Below are positions 9,094 through 17,432 of a DNA stretch of 64,000 nucleotides, piece by piece (the first letter of the stretch is position 1; every line of letters begins with the position of its first letter). The stretch is from Mycolicibacterium peregrinum (lineage in GTDB: Bacteria; Actinomycetota; Actinomycetes; Mycobacteriales; Mycobacteriaceae): the NCBI RefSeq assembly GCF_001665785.1, contig NZ_LZSO01000047.1:1-64000 (forward strand). Reading direction: 5' to 3'. The notes under the pieces were generated by a model. The model had not been told where the DNA came from. It saw only the letters and a list, made by a program, of their open reading frames with translations, and searched no databases. Both the position numbers and the translations under genes were made by a program.

Positions 9094-9936
9094 CTAGGGG
9101 CGCGCGTACTTCACGGCATAGTTGAGAATCCGGGATGTGGGTACCCGCCGTGGCCAGTCATCCGACCTGAAATGGGCATCTGATCCACCATCGACGAAGA
9201 TGACGCTGCCGCAGAGAAACTCAGCCGCGTCGGAGAGCATGAATACCATCCATTCCGCGAGATGATCGGGGTTGCCGAAGCCTCCGACCGGGACCGGGAA
9301 GGATTGCACCGCCTTGGCTTCTCGCGGGGAGGCGAGCTGCTTCGCCAGTAGAGGAGTCCGGACTGCGCCCGGGGCAATCGCGTTCAGTCGAATCCCGGCG
9401 CCTGCCCAACTCTGCAGCACCGCATTGCGCCGCACCCATCGCGATACCGCGATCTTCGATGCACCGTAGCTGAGCGACGGTGCGACCGCACGGTACCGAT
9501 GCAGGATCTTGACGGCCTGGTCGAGATCGTCGCGCAGCAGAGCCCGCACTGCGCGTACCGGCACCATCGGCATCGTGGTACTCGAGTTGCTACCGACGAC
9601 CACCACTTTTGCGTTGCCGGCGGCCACGAACGCCGGGCGCCACCTCTGCAGCAGGTCGACCACCCCGAGATAGTTGACCGACAGGATCAGCCGTACGGCG
9701 TTACGATCCGGCAGCGGACCGACACCTGCCGCCATCACTGCGCCGTCGAGCCGACCCTCAGCCAACTCAAGCACCGCAGCAGCGGCGCCCGAACGGCCCT
9801 GTGCAGCCGAAAGATCCGCGATCACCTCGGCATCGCGCAGATCGACACCGATCACGCGATGTCCGTCGGCCCGCAACCGCTCGGCCGCCGCGCGACCCAT
9901 CCCCGACGCCGAACCGGTCACCGCATAGGTACCCAT
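9094..9936 (-). CDS. SDR-family oxidoreductase, 3-alpha-hydroxysteroid-dehydrogenase-like
   Basis: 280 residues from the ATG at 9936. The Rossmann motif TGSASGMG is at residues 7-14 and the catalytic region is GSNSST followed by a long insert and YGASK. An insert between the Ser and Tyr-Lys motifs together with SRWVRRNAV is a feature of bacterial 3-alpha-hydroxysteroid dehydrogenase/carbonyl reductase (HsdA type), which interconverts 3-alpha-hydroxy and 3-keto steroids. It is the last gene of a five-gene minus-strand run that starts at the BVMO. The family is sure; the steroid specificity is inferred from context and motif layout. Confidence 0.82.
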   Translation of the reverse strand: MGTYAVTGSASGMGRAAAERLRADGHRVIGVDLRDAEVIADLSAAQGRSGAAAAVLELAEGRLDGAVMAAGVGPLPDRNAVRLILSVNYLGVVDLLQRWRPAFVAAGNAKVVVVGSNSSTTMPMVPVRAVRALLRDDLDQAVKILHRYRAVAPSLSYGASKIAVSRWVRRNAVLQSWAGAGIRLNAIAPGAVRTPLLAKQLASPREAKAVQSFPVPVGGFGNPDHLAEWMVFMLSDAAEFLCGSVIFVDGGSDAHFRSDDWPRRVPTSRILNYAVKYARP

Positions 9937-9938
9937 GT

Positions 9939-10712
9939 TCACCAGTCCTGCCAGGGAACGATCGTGTTCAGCGGCGTATCGATGACGCACTCTCCCGCCG
10001 AAGGTTCAAGTGCCTTGTCGGCCAGCCGTTCCCTGATCCCGCCGGTGACGCGAACCGGATCGTCATCGAGGTAGAGCAGCCGGATGCGCAGACCGCCGGG
10101 CGGATCTGTCGCCTCCAGGGAACGGAGGCCGAGCCCGTTGTTCTGGTGGCGATCCAATGCGAAAGTCCACGCCCCCGCCACACCGTCCAGTTCCAGCAGA
10201 GCCGGGATCGCCACCCGGTCCTCCCATCGGTGATGCTCGTGAGCTTCGGCGCCATGGGGTTCGGCAAACCGGGTCATCGTCAGGTGCAGCCCGCGGTTGG
10301 GCCGGTACGGGATCACTCCGGGCGACACCAACGCCGAGGCAGCGGCGTAGCCCTTGACCGGTCGGAAGAATGCGAGCACAGTGCGGCGCACGCCGGGGAT
10401 CATCGGTCCGCGACCCCACTGAAATGAGTCCGCACCGAGCTGCTCCCACTCCCGCACCGACTGCTCCACGGGAGAACGGAACCAGTACATCGCCACGTAG
10501 TCGGTATCAGCCTGTGCGGGTTCAGCTGTAGAGATCTCGCGGCACGCGGCTGGGCGGCCCCACCGGTCGCCCCAGGCGATTCCTGGCAGTGCGAGGTTTT
10601 CCGGTCGGTGATCGAGTTGATGCCATTCGTTGTAGCGCTGGTGTTCCTCGGCTCCCCCACCACCGAGTGCGACAAACGAGAAGAACACCAGCGGGCAATC
10701 AGTCGCGGACAT
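9939..10712 (-). CDS. Conserved hypothetical protein, possible ferredoxin-like (EthD/Dabb) fold
   Basis: 257 residues with GAGAGG before the ATG at 10712. I do not recognise a named family. The N-terminal segment (EEHQRYNEWHQLDHRPENL) and the repeated YVAMYWF and RIRLLYLDDDP strands resemble the dimeric alpha/beta-barrel proteins such as EthD, which often sit with catabolic oxygenases. No catalytic motif was identified. It is placed between two SDR genes in the BVMO operon, with three bases between its stop and the next start. A role as a small accessory enzyme in the same pathway is only an inference. Confidence 0.6.
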   Translation of the reverse strand: MSATDCPLVFFSFVALGGGGAEEHQRYNEWHQLDHRPENLALPGIAWGDRWGRPAACREISTAEPAQADTDYVAMYWFRSPVEQSVREWEQLGADSFQWGRGPMIPGVRRTVLAFFRPVKGYAAASALVSPGVIPYRPNRGLHLTMTRFAEPHGAEAHEHHRWEDRVAIPALLELDGVAGAWTFALDRHQNNGLGLRSLEATDPPGGLRIRLLYLDDDPVRVTGGIRERLADKALEPSAGECVIDTPLNTIVPWQDW

Positions 10713-10788
10713 CGCTGCCTCTCAGATCTGCTCGGGGACAGGCGCTCCCGCCAATCCAAGGTTCAGTAGAGTGTGCGATGTCAGCCTC

Positions 10789-11621
10789 CTAGCGTTGGGT
10801 ACTTCCGGCGTCAACCGGCAGGCTGACCGCGGTGACATACCGGGCTTCGTCCGAAGCCAGGAACAAGCTGGCGTTCGCGATGTCGACGGGCTGCACCCAC
10901 GGCACGGCGAGCAGGTTCATCTGCGTGGCGGCGACGGCGAACTCCTCGCGGGTGGGCGGACGGTCCAGGTCGGGCCGGAACCCGCTACGCACGACGTCGT
11001 TCTGGATCAGCGGTGTGTCGACGTTGGTCGGGTGCACAGAGTTGACCCGCACACCATGGGGCGCCAAATCATGGGCAAGGCTACGCATCAGCCCGACGAC
11101 GCCGTGCTTGGCGGCGGTGTAGTGCGCGACGCCCACCAGTCCTCGGAGACCCGCGATCGAACTGGTCAGAACCATCGAGCCAGCGCCGCGCTTGATCAGG
11201 CGCGGTGCCGTGGCAGTGCAGGTGTTCCACACCCCGGTCAGATTGATGTCGAGCATGGTGCGCCACGCCGCCTCGGAAAGTTCGATCGCGGCACCACGTG
11301 ACGTGTACCGGCAGTGGCGCAGACGATATCGATCCCATCGAACTCCGTGGCGCCGCGGTCGACAACGTCATGGAGTTCGTCCGGGTTCCGGACGTCGACG
11401 ATCTCGGTGACGATCCGCCCGCCCGCCTCCTCGACAAGGCGGGCAGTTTCCGCGAGATCCTGCGGTGCGCTGGGTGGCACCCGCACGGAGTCGATCGGCC
11501 CGCACACATCGATTGCGATGATGTCCGCGCCTTCTTCCGCGAAGCGCACTGCCTGGGCGCGGCCGATACCGCGCGCAGCACCGGTGATCACGGCGGTCTT
11601 GCCATTCAACCGGCCGGTCAT
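10789..11621 (-). pseudogene. SDR oxidoreductase of the mycofactocin-coupled type, frameshifted
   Basis: The N-terminal half starts at the ATG at 11621 (overlapping the upstream SDR stop) and reads TGAARGIGRAQAVRFAEEGA, then the 'IIAIDVCG' insert. The frame is lost after IVCATAG near 11308. The C-terminal half (WRTMLDINLTGVWNT ... YTAAK ... PVDAG) continues in another frame to 10789. Restoring one base at about 11300-11308 gives a single full-length SDR. The IDVCG insert and the long segment before the C-terminal FLASDEARYVT are typical of SDRs whose bound NADH is re-oxidised through mycofactocin. Either a real one-base deletion or a sequencing error explains the break. Confidence 0.82.
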
Positions 11622-12421
11622 GTCGTCTTCTGGGTCAGGCCGGCGTCGACGACGAGCTGGGTGCCGGTGATGTATCGGGCTTGGTCGGAAGCCAGGAAAA
11701 CCGCGGCGTTGGCCACGTCGACGGGTTCCACCCACGGCACCGGGAGCAGGTTCCGGGCGGTGAGCACTTCGATTGCATCGGCTTCGGTGGGGTTGTCCAG
11801 ATCTGGCCGCAACCGCTTATAGGTGTCGGGGTTGCGCACCATGGGCGTCGCGACTGCGCCGGGGTGGACGGTGTTCACTCGGATACGTTGCGGCCCCAGT
11901 TCATTGGCGAGGGTGCGCGCCAATCCCACCACCGCATGTTTGGTAGCGGTGTAAGGCGCAGTGCCGGCGGTACCGCGTAAACCATTGGTGGAGCTGATGA
12001 TCACCACGGTTCCGCCTTCGGAACCAATATGGGGCACTCCGGCCTTGACGGTGTGCCAGACACCGGTCAGGTTGACATCCAGATTGCGTTGCCAATCCTG
12101 GGTACTGATCTCCCACGCCGGCCTGTTCGGCGTGTGAATACCCGCGTTGGCGACGATGACGTCGAGGCGGCCCAACGTCATCACACCCGAGTCGACCGCG
12201 CACGTGACCTCGGCGAGGTTGCTGATGTCGGCTGCGCCGATGGCACAACGCCTGCCACGCTGCCGCACTCGCTCGGCCGTCCCTCGTAGGTCGTCGGTGG
12301 CCTCAGTCCGGTCGAGCGCAATGACGTCTGCCCCGGCGTCGGCAAAGCGTTCGCAATGTACGCGCCCGGTACCGCCACCGGCGCCGGTAACCAGGACAAC
12401 CTTGTCCGCCAGATCCGGCAC
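11618..12421 (-). CDS. SDR oxidoreductase, mycofactocin-coupled type
   Basis: 267 residues from the GTG at 12421, which overlaps the BVMO stop codon (TAGTG). The nucleotide motif is TGAGGGTG, catalytic Ser is in IISSTNG, and Tyr/Lys in PYTATKH. The stretch FRPDLDNP-type (RLRPDLDNPTEADAIEVL) and FLASDQARYITG match the mycofactocin-coupled SDR subfamily and the frameshifted neighbour. It is predicted to oxidise a secondary or primary alcohol, with tightly bound NAD. It is the second gene of the BVMO operon and overlaps the broken SDR by four bases (ATGA). Confidence 0.85.
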   Translation of the reverse strand: MPDLADKVVLVTGAGGGTGRVHCERFADAGADVIALDRTEATDDLRGTAERVRQRGRRCAIGAADISNLAEVTCAVDSGVMTLGRLDVIVANAGIHTPNRPAWEISTQDWQRNLDVNLTGVWHTVKAGVPHIGSEGGTVVIISSTNGLRGTAGTAPYTATKHAVVGLARTLANELGPQRIRVNTVHPGAVATPMVRNPDTYKRLRPDLDNPTEADAIEVLTARNLLPVPWVEPVDVANAAVFLASDQARYITGTQLVVDAGLTQKTT

Positions 12422-14019
12422 TAGGGCGCCTTCAGCAGTTCGAATCCTCGGTATCCGTCTGCCGCTGCCTCGTTGCATATGTCGAGGTACACGCCGAAGC
12501 CGCCGATGAACAGCATGAACATCCGAGGCTTGCCGGGGACGTTGGCGCCCATGTACCAGGAGTTGGCCTTGGTGAACAGCGTGGCGTCGGCGCGCTGGGC
12601 ACATTCGGCGATCCAACTGTCTACGGCGTCGGCCGTCGGTTCGATTGCCGCGTAGCCGTTCTGGTCGAGATGGGCGATGGCGTCGGCGATCCAGTTCACG
12701 TGGGCTTCGGCATGCAGAACCATGTTGGCCAGCACCGCCGGTGCCCCGGGACCGGACACCAGAAACAGGTTGGGAAAGCCATCGGTACCCAGACCCAGGT
12801 AGGTGCGGGGCCCGTCAGCCCAGTCGTCAGCCAGCTTCCTGCCGCCCCTGCCCGCGATGTCGATCTTGGCCAGCGTGCCGGTCATCGCGTCGAACCCGGT
12901 GGCCAGCACCAACGCGTCGATGTCATAGTGCGCGTCGGATGTGTTGATTCCCTTTTCGTCGATCGATTCGATCGGCGTCTTACGGACACTCACAAGCTCG
13001 ACGTTGGGACGGTTGAACGTCTGAAAGTAGTTGGTGTCGGTGCAGATCCGCTTTGTCCCGATCGGGTGGTCGTCAGGGATCAGCACCTCGGCCAGGGCCG
13101 GGTCGTCGATCACGGCACGGATCTTGTTCTCGTAGAACTTGCGGGCCTCCTCGTTGGCTTCCAGGGAGACCATCTGATCGGCAAACGTCTTCGAGAACAG
13201 CACTCCGCCGAGTTCCCAACGCTTTTCGAAGGCCTCATGACGCTCTTCGGGCGTGGCTTCCATGGTGAGTTTCGGGTGCGCGACATGTGGTGAGCCACCG
13301 CCACTGCGCCAGGACATCCGGCGCCGCTCGGCATAGTTGGCCTTCGTGTCGGCAACCTCTTCCTCCGTCAGCGGCCGGTTGCCGGCCGGCACGCTGTAAT
13401 TCGGAGTTCGTTGAAAGACATAGAGCTGCGTGGCCTGTTCGGCGATGATCGGAATGGACTGGATCCCCGAGGATCCGGTGCCGATGACGGCGACGCGCTT
13501 GCCGGTGAAATCCACATCCTCGTGCGGCCAGTGCGCGGTGTGGTAGACGTCGCCGGCGAAGCTGTCGAGGCCCGGGAAGTCAGGAGTCATCGCCGCCGAC
13601 AGCGGGCCGGTGGCCATGACCACGAACCGCGCGTCAACGGCTTCGCCGGTATCGGTGGTGACGGTCCAGCGCAGCGTCTGCTCGTCGACCACCGCCGAAC
13701 CCACCCTGGTCTCGAACGTGATGTCGCGGCGCAGATCGAGCTTGTCGGCAACCCAGTTGATGTACTTCAGGATTTCGGACTGGGTGGCGTACTTCTCGGT
13801 CCAGGTCCATTCCTGCTGGAGTTCGTCGGAGAACGAGTAGCAGTAGTCGACACTCTCGACGTCACAACGTGCACCCGGGTAGCGATTGAAGTACCAGGTG
13901 CCACCCACCTCCGGGGCGGCTTCGAAGACTCGCACCGACAACCCTTGCGACCGGAACTTGTGCAACGCGTAGAGGCCACCGAAACCGGCACCCACCACCA
14001 CAACATCTACGACGCTCAT
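12421..14019 (-). CDS. Flavin-containing Baeyer-Villiger monooxygenase
   Basis: 532 residues. It has an N-terminal FAD-binding GAGFGG, the class I BVMO fingerprint FAGDVYHTAHWP near residue 170, and a second Rossmann motif GTGSSG for NADPH. Such enzymes insert oxygen next to a ketone to form an ester or lactone; steroid and cyclic-ketone monooxygenases share this layout. The start was set at the ATG at 14019; a GTG at 14034 is possible. It heads the minus-strand operon with two or three SDRs and is divergent from kshB, with two palindrome copies between them. The substrate is not determinable from sequence. Confidence 0.9.
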   Translation of the reverse strand: MSVVDVVVVGAGFGGLYALHKFRSQGLSVRVFEAAPEVGGTWYFNRYPGARCDVESVDYCYSFSDELQQEWTWTEKYATQSEILKYINWVADKLDLRRDITFETRVGSAVVDEQTLRWTVTTDTGEAVDARFVVMATGPLSAAMTPDFPGLDSFAGDVYHTAHWPHEDVDFTGKRVAVIGTGSSGIQSIPIIAEQATQLYVFQRTPNYSVPAGNRPLTEEEVADTKANYAERRRMSWRSGGGSPHVAHPKLTMEATPEERHEAFEKRWELGGVLFSKTFADQMVSLEANEEARKFYENKIRAVIDDPALAEVLIPDDHPIGTKRICTDTNYFQTFNRPNVELVSVRKTPIESIDEKGINTSDAHYDIDALVLATGFDAMTGTLAKIDIAGRGGRKLADDWADGPRTYLGLGTDGFPNLFLVSGPGAPAVLANMVLHAEAHVNWIADAIAHLDQNGYAAIEPTADAVDSWIAECAQRADATLFTKANSWYMGANVPGKPRMFMLFIGGFGVYLDICNEAAADGYRGFELLKAP

Positions 14020-14077
14020 CGATCCACTGCTCACACGGCGAACGGTAGGCGCCGATTGCGCGCGCGGCCGCCACGAT

Positions 14078-14121
14078 TCCCGGTCACCGGACCGCAAGAC
14101 CTGACGTCCCGACCACCGGAA
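14078..14121. promoter_or_regulatory. Two tandem copies of the 15-bp palindrome, BVMO / kshB divergent promoter
   Basis: Copy one at 14078-14092 is TCCCG-GTCAC-CGGAC (13 of 15 consensus positions). Copy two at 14107-14121 is TCCCG-ACCAC-CGGAA (12 of 15). The starts are 29 bp apart, close to three helical turns, in the region separating the BVMO and kshB starts. Confidence 0.5.
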
Positions 14122-14165
14122 TCGGTGGATTGCCTCATCGGCTGCGTCGGCGAGAATTTCGGCCC

Positions 14166-15230
14166 ATGACCGACCCGAGCCTCCAGACCAGACGGAGCGT
14201 CGTTGTCACGGTGGCCGATGTCATCGATGAAAGCCCCGACGCTCGTTCTCTGGTTTTCACTGTGCCGCAGGACCAGCAGGAGCGGTTTTCCTATCGGCCC
14301 GGACAATTCCTGACGCTGCGGGTGCCAAGCGAGCTGACCGGATCGGTGGCCCGGTGCTATTCACTTGCCAGCTCACCGCACACCGATCCCGCCCCCAAGG
14401 TAACGGTCAAGCGCACCGCCGAGGGCTACGGTTCGAATTGGTTGTGCGACAACGTCGATGTCGGCGACACCATCGAGGTACTGCCGCCCGCGGGCTTGTT
14501 CACCCCGGCAAGCCTCGACACCGACTTTCTGTTGTGGGCGGCAGGCAGTGGTATCACGCCGGTGATGTCGATCTTGAAATCGGTGTTGTCGGCCGGCACC
14601 GGGCGGGTGGTCCTGTGTTACGCCAACCGCGACGAACGCTCGGTGATCTTCGCCGGCGAACTACGCGAACTCGCCGCCCGCTACGCAGGCCGGCTGACGG
14701 TGCTGCACTGGCTGGAATCCATTCAGGGCCTACCGACCCACGCCCAGCTGAGTGGATTCGCCCACACCGTTTTCGCCAGGTCCACGGGCTTCGAGTCGTT
14801 CGTCTGCGGTCCGGCCCCGTTCATGGCGGTCATCAAGGAGACTCTTCTGGAGGCCGGTGTCGCGCGGGACCGGATTCACCTCGAGGTGTTCCAGTCGCTG
14901 TCCGGTGACCCGTTCGCCGATGACACCAACACAGTGCCAACGGATTCCGACGAGAACGACGCCGCGGCTCTGCAGGTTGACCTCGACGGCACCAGTCACC
15001 GGCTGAGGTGGCCGCGCCAGGCGACGTTGGTCGACGTGTTGATCCGCTCGGGTGTCGACGTTCCGTATTCCTGCAAGGAGGGACAGTGCGGATCGTGCGC
15101 GGCCACGGTGGTTCGCGGCGAGGTGGACATGGCCGCCTGCGACATTCTCGAGCCCGAGGATATCGCCGACGGGGTGATCCTCGGCTGTCAGGCGCGGCCG
15201 GTCTCCGACGACGTCCAGATCGAGTTCTGA
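14166..15230 (+). CDS. kshB: 3-ketosteroid 9-alpha-hydroxylase reductase component
   Basis: 354 residues, the usual KshB length. Order of domains: FAD-binding (RPGQFLTLRV, RCYSLAS), NAD-binding (GSGITPVMSILKS, VCGPAPFM), then a C-terminal plant-type [2Fe-2S] ferredoxin with CKEGQCGSCAA and a fourth Cys in GCQARP. KshB passes electrons from NADH to the Rieske oxygenase KshA, which hydroxylates C9 of 3-ketosteroids and opens ring B. A KshA gene lies 43 kb away at 57636-58781. It is first in the plus-strand operon with HsaA- and HsaC-like genes. A reductase for another ring-hydroxylating oxygenase (HmpR-like) is the alternative. Confidence 0.85.
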   Translation: MTDPSLQTRRSVVVTVADVIDESPDARSLVFTVPQDQQERFSYRPGQFLTLRVPSELTGSVARCYSLASSPHTDPAPKVTVKRTAEGYGSNWLCDNVDVGDTIEVLPPAGLFTPASLDTDFLLWAAGSGITPVMSILKSVLSAGTGRVVLCYANRDERSVIFAGELRELAARYAGRLTVLHWLESIQGLPTHAQLSGFAHTVFARSTGFESFVCGPAPFMAVIKETLLEAGVARDRIHLEVFQSLSGDPFADDTNTVPTDSDENDAAALQVDLDGTSHRLRWPRQATLVDVLIRSGVDVPYSCKEGQCGSCAATVVRGEVDMAACDILEPEDIADGVILGCQARPVSDDVQIEF

Positions 15231-15247
15231 GCCGGCCGCCCGCACGT

Positions 15248-15262
15248 TTCCACTGACCGGGA
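15248..15262. promoter_or_regulatory. 15-bp palindrome copy upstream of the HsaA-like gene
   Basis: TTCCA-CTGAC-CGGGA matches 13 of 15 consensus positions, lying in the 98-bp gap between kshB and the HsaA-like gene, 66 bp before its start. A separate promoter inside the operon is suggested. Confidence 0.5.
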
Positions 15263-15328
15263 TTGGCCACCGCCACCCGGCTCGAAGCGGTACACCATCA
15301 GTACAGCCCTCGACGATAGGACCGAACC

Positions 15329-16510
15329 ATGACTGAGCGCGTAATCGACCGGGTGCGCGACCTCGCCGACCAGTTGCGCCACCAGGGCGCCGAAGCCGAG
15401 AAGATCGGCAAGCTCACCGACGAGACCGTCAAGATGATGAAGGCGGCCGGAAACATCCGCCTGTTGCAGCCCAAGTCTCACGGCGGCTTGGAGGTCCATC
15501 CGCGCGAGTTCGCCGAGACTGTCATGGCCACCGCGGCGCTGGATCCCTCGGCCGGGTGGATCAACGGCGTGGTGGGCGTGCACCCGTACCAGCTCGCCTA
15601 CGCCGACCCCAAGGTCGCCGCCGAGATCTGGGCCGACGACGTCGACACCTGGGTGGCGTCCCCTTACGCACCCCAGGGCGTCGCCAAGCCTGTCGACGGC
15701 GGATACATCTTCAACGGCCGCTGGCAGTTCAGCTCGGGTACCGATCACTGCGACTGGATCTTCCTGGGCGCGATGCTCGGCGACGCTGAAGGCAAGCCAC
15801 TCATGCCACCGCAGATGCTGCACATGATCCTGCCGCGCAAGGACTACGAGATCGTGGAGGACTCGTGGAATGTCGTGGGGCTCCGCGGAACCGGCTCCAA
15901 GGACGTCATCGTCAAGGATGCGTTCGTACCGACGTACCGGACGATGGACGCGATGAAGGTCATGGACGGCACCGCCCAGCGCGAGGCCGGGATGACCGAC
16001 ACGCTGTACCTGATGCCGTGGTCGACGATGTTTCCTCTCGGCATCAGCTCGGCGACCATCGGCATCGCCGAGGGCGCCCTGGCCGCCGCGCTCGATTACC
16101 AGCGTGAGCGGGTCAACTCCAGCGGTGTGGCGATCAAGGACGACCCCTACGTCATGTATGCGATCGGTGAAGCCGCCGCGGACATCAACGCGGCCCGCCA
16201 GGAGCTGCTGGCCAACGCCGACCGCATCTACGACATCGTCGACTCGGGCAAGGAAGTGTCGTTCGAGGACCGGGCCGCGGGCCGGCGCACCCAGGTGCGG
16301 GCGGTGTGGCGCGCGGTGTCGGCGGTCGACGAGATCTTCGCCCGCTGCGGCGGCAATGCCGCGCGGATGGATAAACCGCTGCAACGGTATTGGCGTGATG
16401 TGCATGTCGGCCAGGCCCACGCGATTCACGTTCCGAGCACGGTCTATCACGCGTCGGCCCTGAGTTCGCTGGGCGTGGACCCGCAGGGTCCGCTGCGGGC
16501 GATGATCTGA
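15329..16510 (+). CDS. Flavin-dependent monooxygenase oxygenase component, HsaA-like
   Basis: 393 residues, against 394 for M. tuberculosis HsaA. An acyl-CoA-dehydrogenase-like fold is evident. Segments recalled from HsaA are conserved: LLQPKSHGGLE, the phrase SSGTDHCDW, VVGLRGTGSKD, LYLMPWSTMFP and RYWRDVHVG. HsaA with the reductase HsaB hydroxylates 3-HSA to the catechol 3,4-DHSA in steroid ring A/B degradation. An HsaB-like gene is at 61403-61939. The start at 15329 is preceded by AGGACCG. The next gene, the extradiol dioxygenase, follows after 13 bp. A phenolic substrate other than 3-HSA is possible because the sequence is a divergent paralogue. Confidence 0.83.
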   Translation: MTERVIDRVRDLADQLRHQGAEAEKIGKLTDETVKMMKAAGNIRLLQPKSHGGLEVHPREFAETVMATAALDPSAGWINGVVGVHPYQLAYADPKVAAEIWADDVDTWVASPYAPQGVAKPVDGGYIFNGRWQFSSGTDHCDWIFLGAMLGDAEGKPLMPPQMLHMILPRKDYEIVEDSWNVVGLRGTGSKDVIVKDAFVPTYRTMDAMKVMDGTAQREAGMTDTLYLMPWSTMFPLGISSATIGIAEGALAAALDYQRERVNSSGVAIKDDPYVMYAIGEAAADINAARQELLANADRIYDIVDSGKEVSFEDRAAGRRTQVRAVWRAVSAVDEIFARCGGNAARMDKPLQRYWRDVHVGQAHAIHVPSTVYHASALSSLGVDPQGPLRAMI

Positions 16511-16523
16511 GAGGACAGCACAT

Positions 16524-17432
16524 ATGGGACTGATCAAGAGCCTTGGCTACGTCACCGTCGCCGCCTCCGATATCGAGCGCTGGCGGCACTTCGCCTTCAA
16601 CGTGCTCGGCTTCGCCACCGGCGCCGGGCCCGACGAGTCCGCGTTGTACCTGCGGATGGATGAGCGCGCCGCCCGCATCATCGTCGTGCCCAGAGATGTC
16701 GACAAGATCCTCACCGTCGGGTGGGAGGTGCGCGACCACGCCGACCTGGAGCAGGTGAAGGCAGCGCTCGACGCCGCAGGTGTGCCGTTCAAGCAGCTCT
16801 CGCTCGAAGAGACGGATGCCCGGCGGGTCGAGGAGGCCATTGCGTTCGAGGATCCCGCCGGCACGGCGCTGGAGGTTTTTCACGGCCCGGTCCTCGACCA
16901 CTCCCCGGTGATCACGCCGTTCGGCGCGAAGTTCGTCACCGGCGATCAGGGGCTCGGGCATGTGGTGTTGCCCGCTCTCGACGTCAACGGTTTGTTCGAG
17001 TTCTACACCGAGGTACTGGGTTTCAAATCCCGTGGAGCGTTCCGCGTTCCGGTGCCGCCGGAGTTCGGCCCGGTGCGGGTCCGGTTCATGGGCGTCAACG
17101 AGCGCCATCACAGCCTGGCGATCTGTCCCGCGCAGACGCTACGCGACCCCGGGCTGATCCACCTCATGGTCGAGGTCGACACCCTGGATGCGGTCGGTCA
17201 GGCACTCGATCGCGTCAACGCCGAAGGCTTCCAGCTGTCGTCGACACTGGGTCGGCACACCAACGACAAGATGGTGTCGTTCTACGTGCGCGCTCCGGGC
17301 GACTGGGATATCGAATTCGGCACCGAGGGCATGCGGGTCGACGAAACCTATTACACGGCTGAGGAAATCACCGCTGACAGCTACTGGGGACACCAGTGGG
17401 TGACCGATCTACCGAAGGCCATGCAACCGTGA
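16524..17432 (+). CDS. Type I extradiol (catechol meta-cleaving) dioxygenase, HsaC/BphC-like
   Basis: 302 residues, two-domain vicinal-oxygen-chelate fold. The full set of active-site residues is visible: metal ligands His146 (GLGHVV), His213 (LIHLMVE) and Glu264 (WDIEFG), plus His195, His245 and Tyr254. The numbering is nearly that of BphC. It opens the catechol ring of the HsaA product by meta-cleavage, giving the substrate of the HsaD-like hydrolase. It sits 13 bp after the HsaA-like gene, and its stop overlaps the start of the flavoprotein gene (GTGA). Biphenyl-type catechols cannot be excluded, but the neighbours favour a steroid. Confidence 0.87.
   Translation: MGLIKSLGYVTVAASDIERWRHFAFNVLGFATGAGPDESALYLRMDERAARIIVVPRDVDKILTVGWEVRDHADLEQVKAALDAAGVPFKQLSLEETDARRVEEAIAFEDPAGTALEVFHGPVLDHSPVITPFGAKFVTGDQGLGHVVLPALDVNGLFEFYTEVLGFKSRGAFRVPVPPEFGPVRVRFMGVNERHHSLAICPAQTLRDPGLIHLMVEVDTLDAVGQALDRVNAEGFQLSSTLGRHTNDKMVSFYVRAPGDWDIEFGTEGMRVDETYYTAEEITADSYWGHQWVTDLPKAMQP

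Noticed and set aside
15188..16537. 449-codon minus-strand frame opposite the HsaA-like gene
   Set aside because: Antisense to a well-supported gene; no recognisable motifs.
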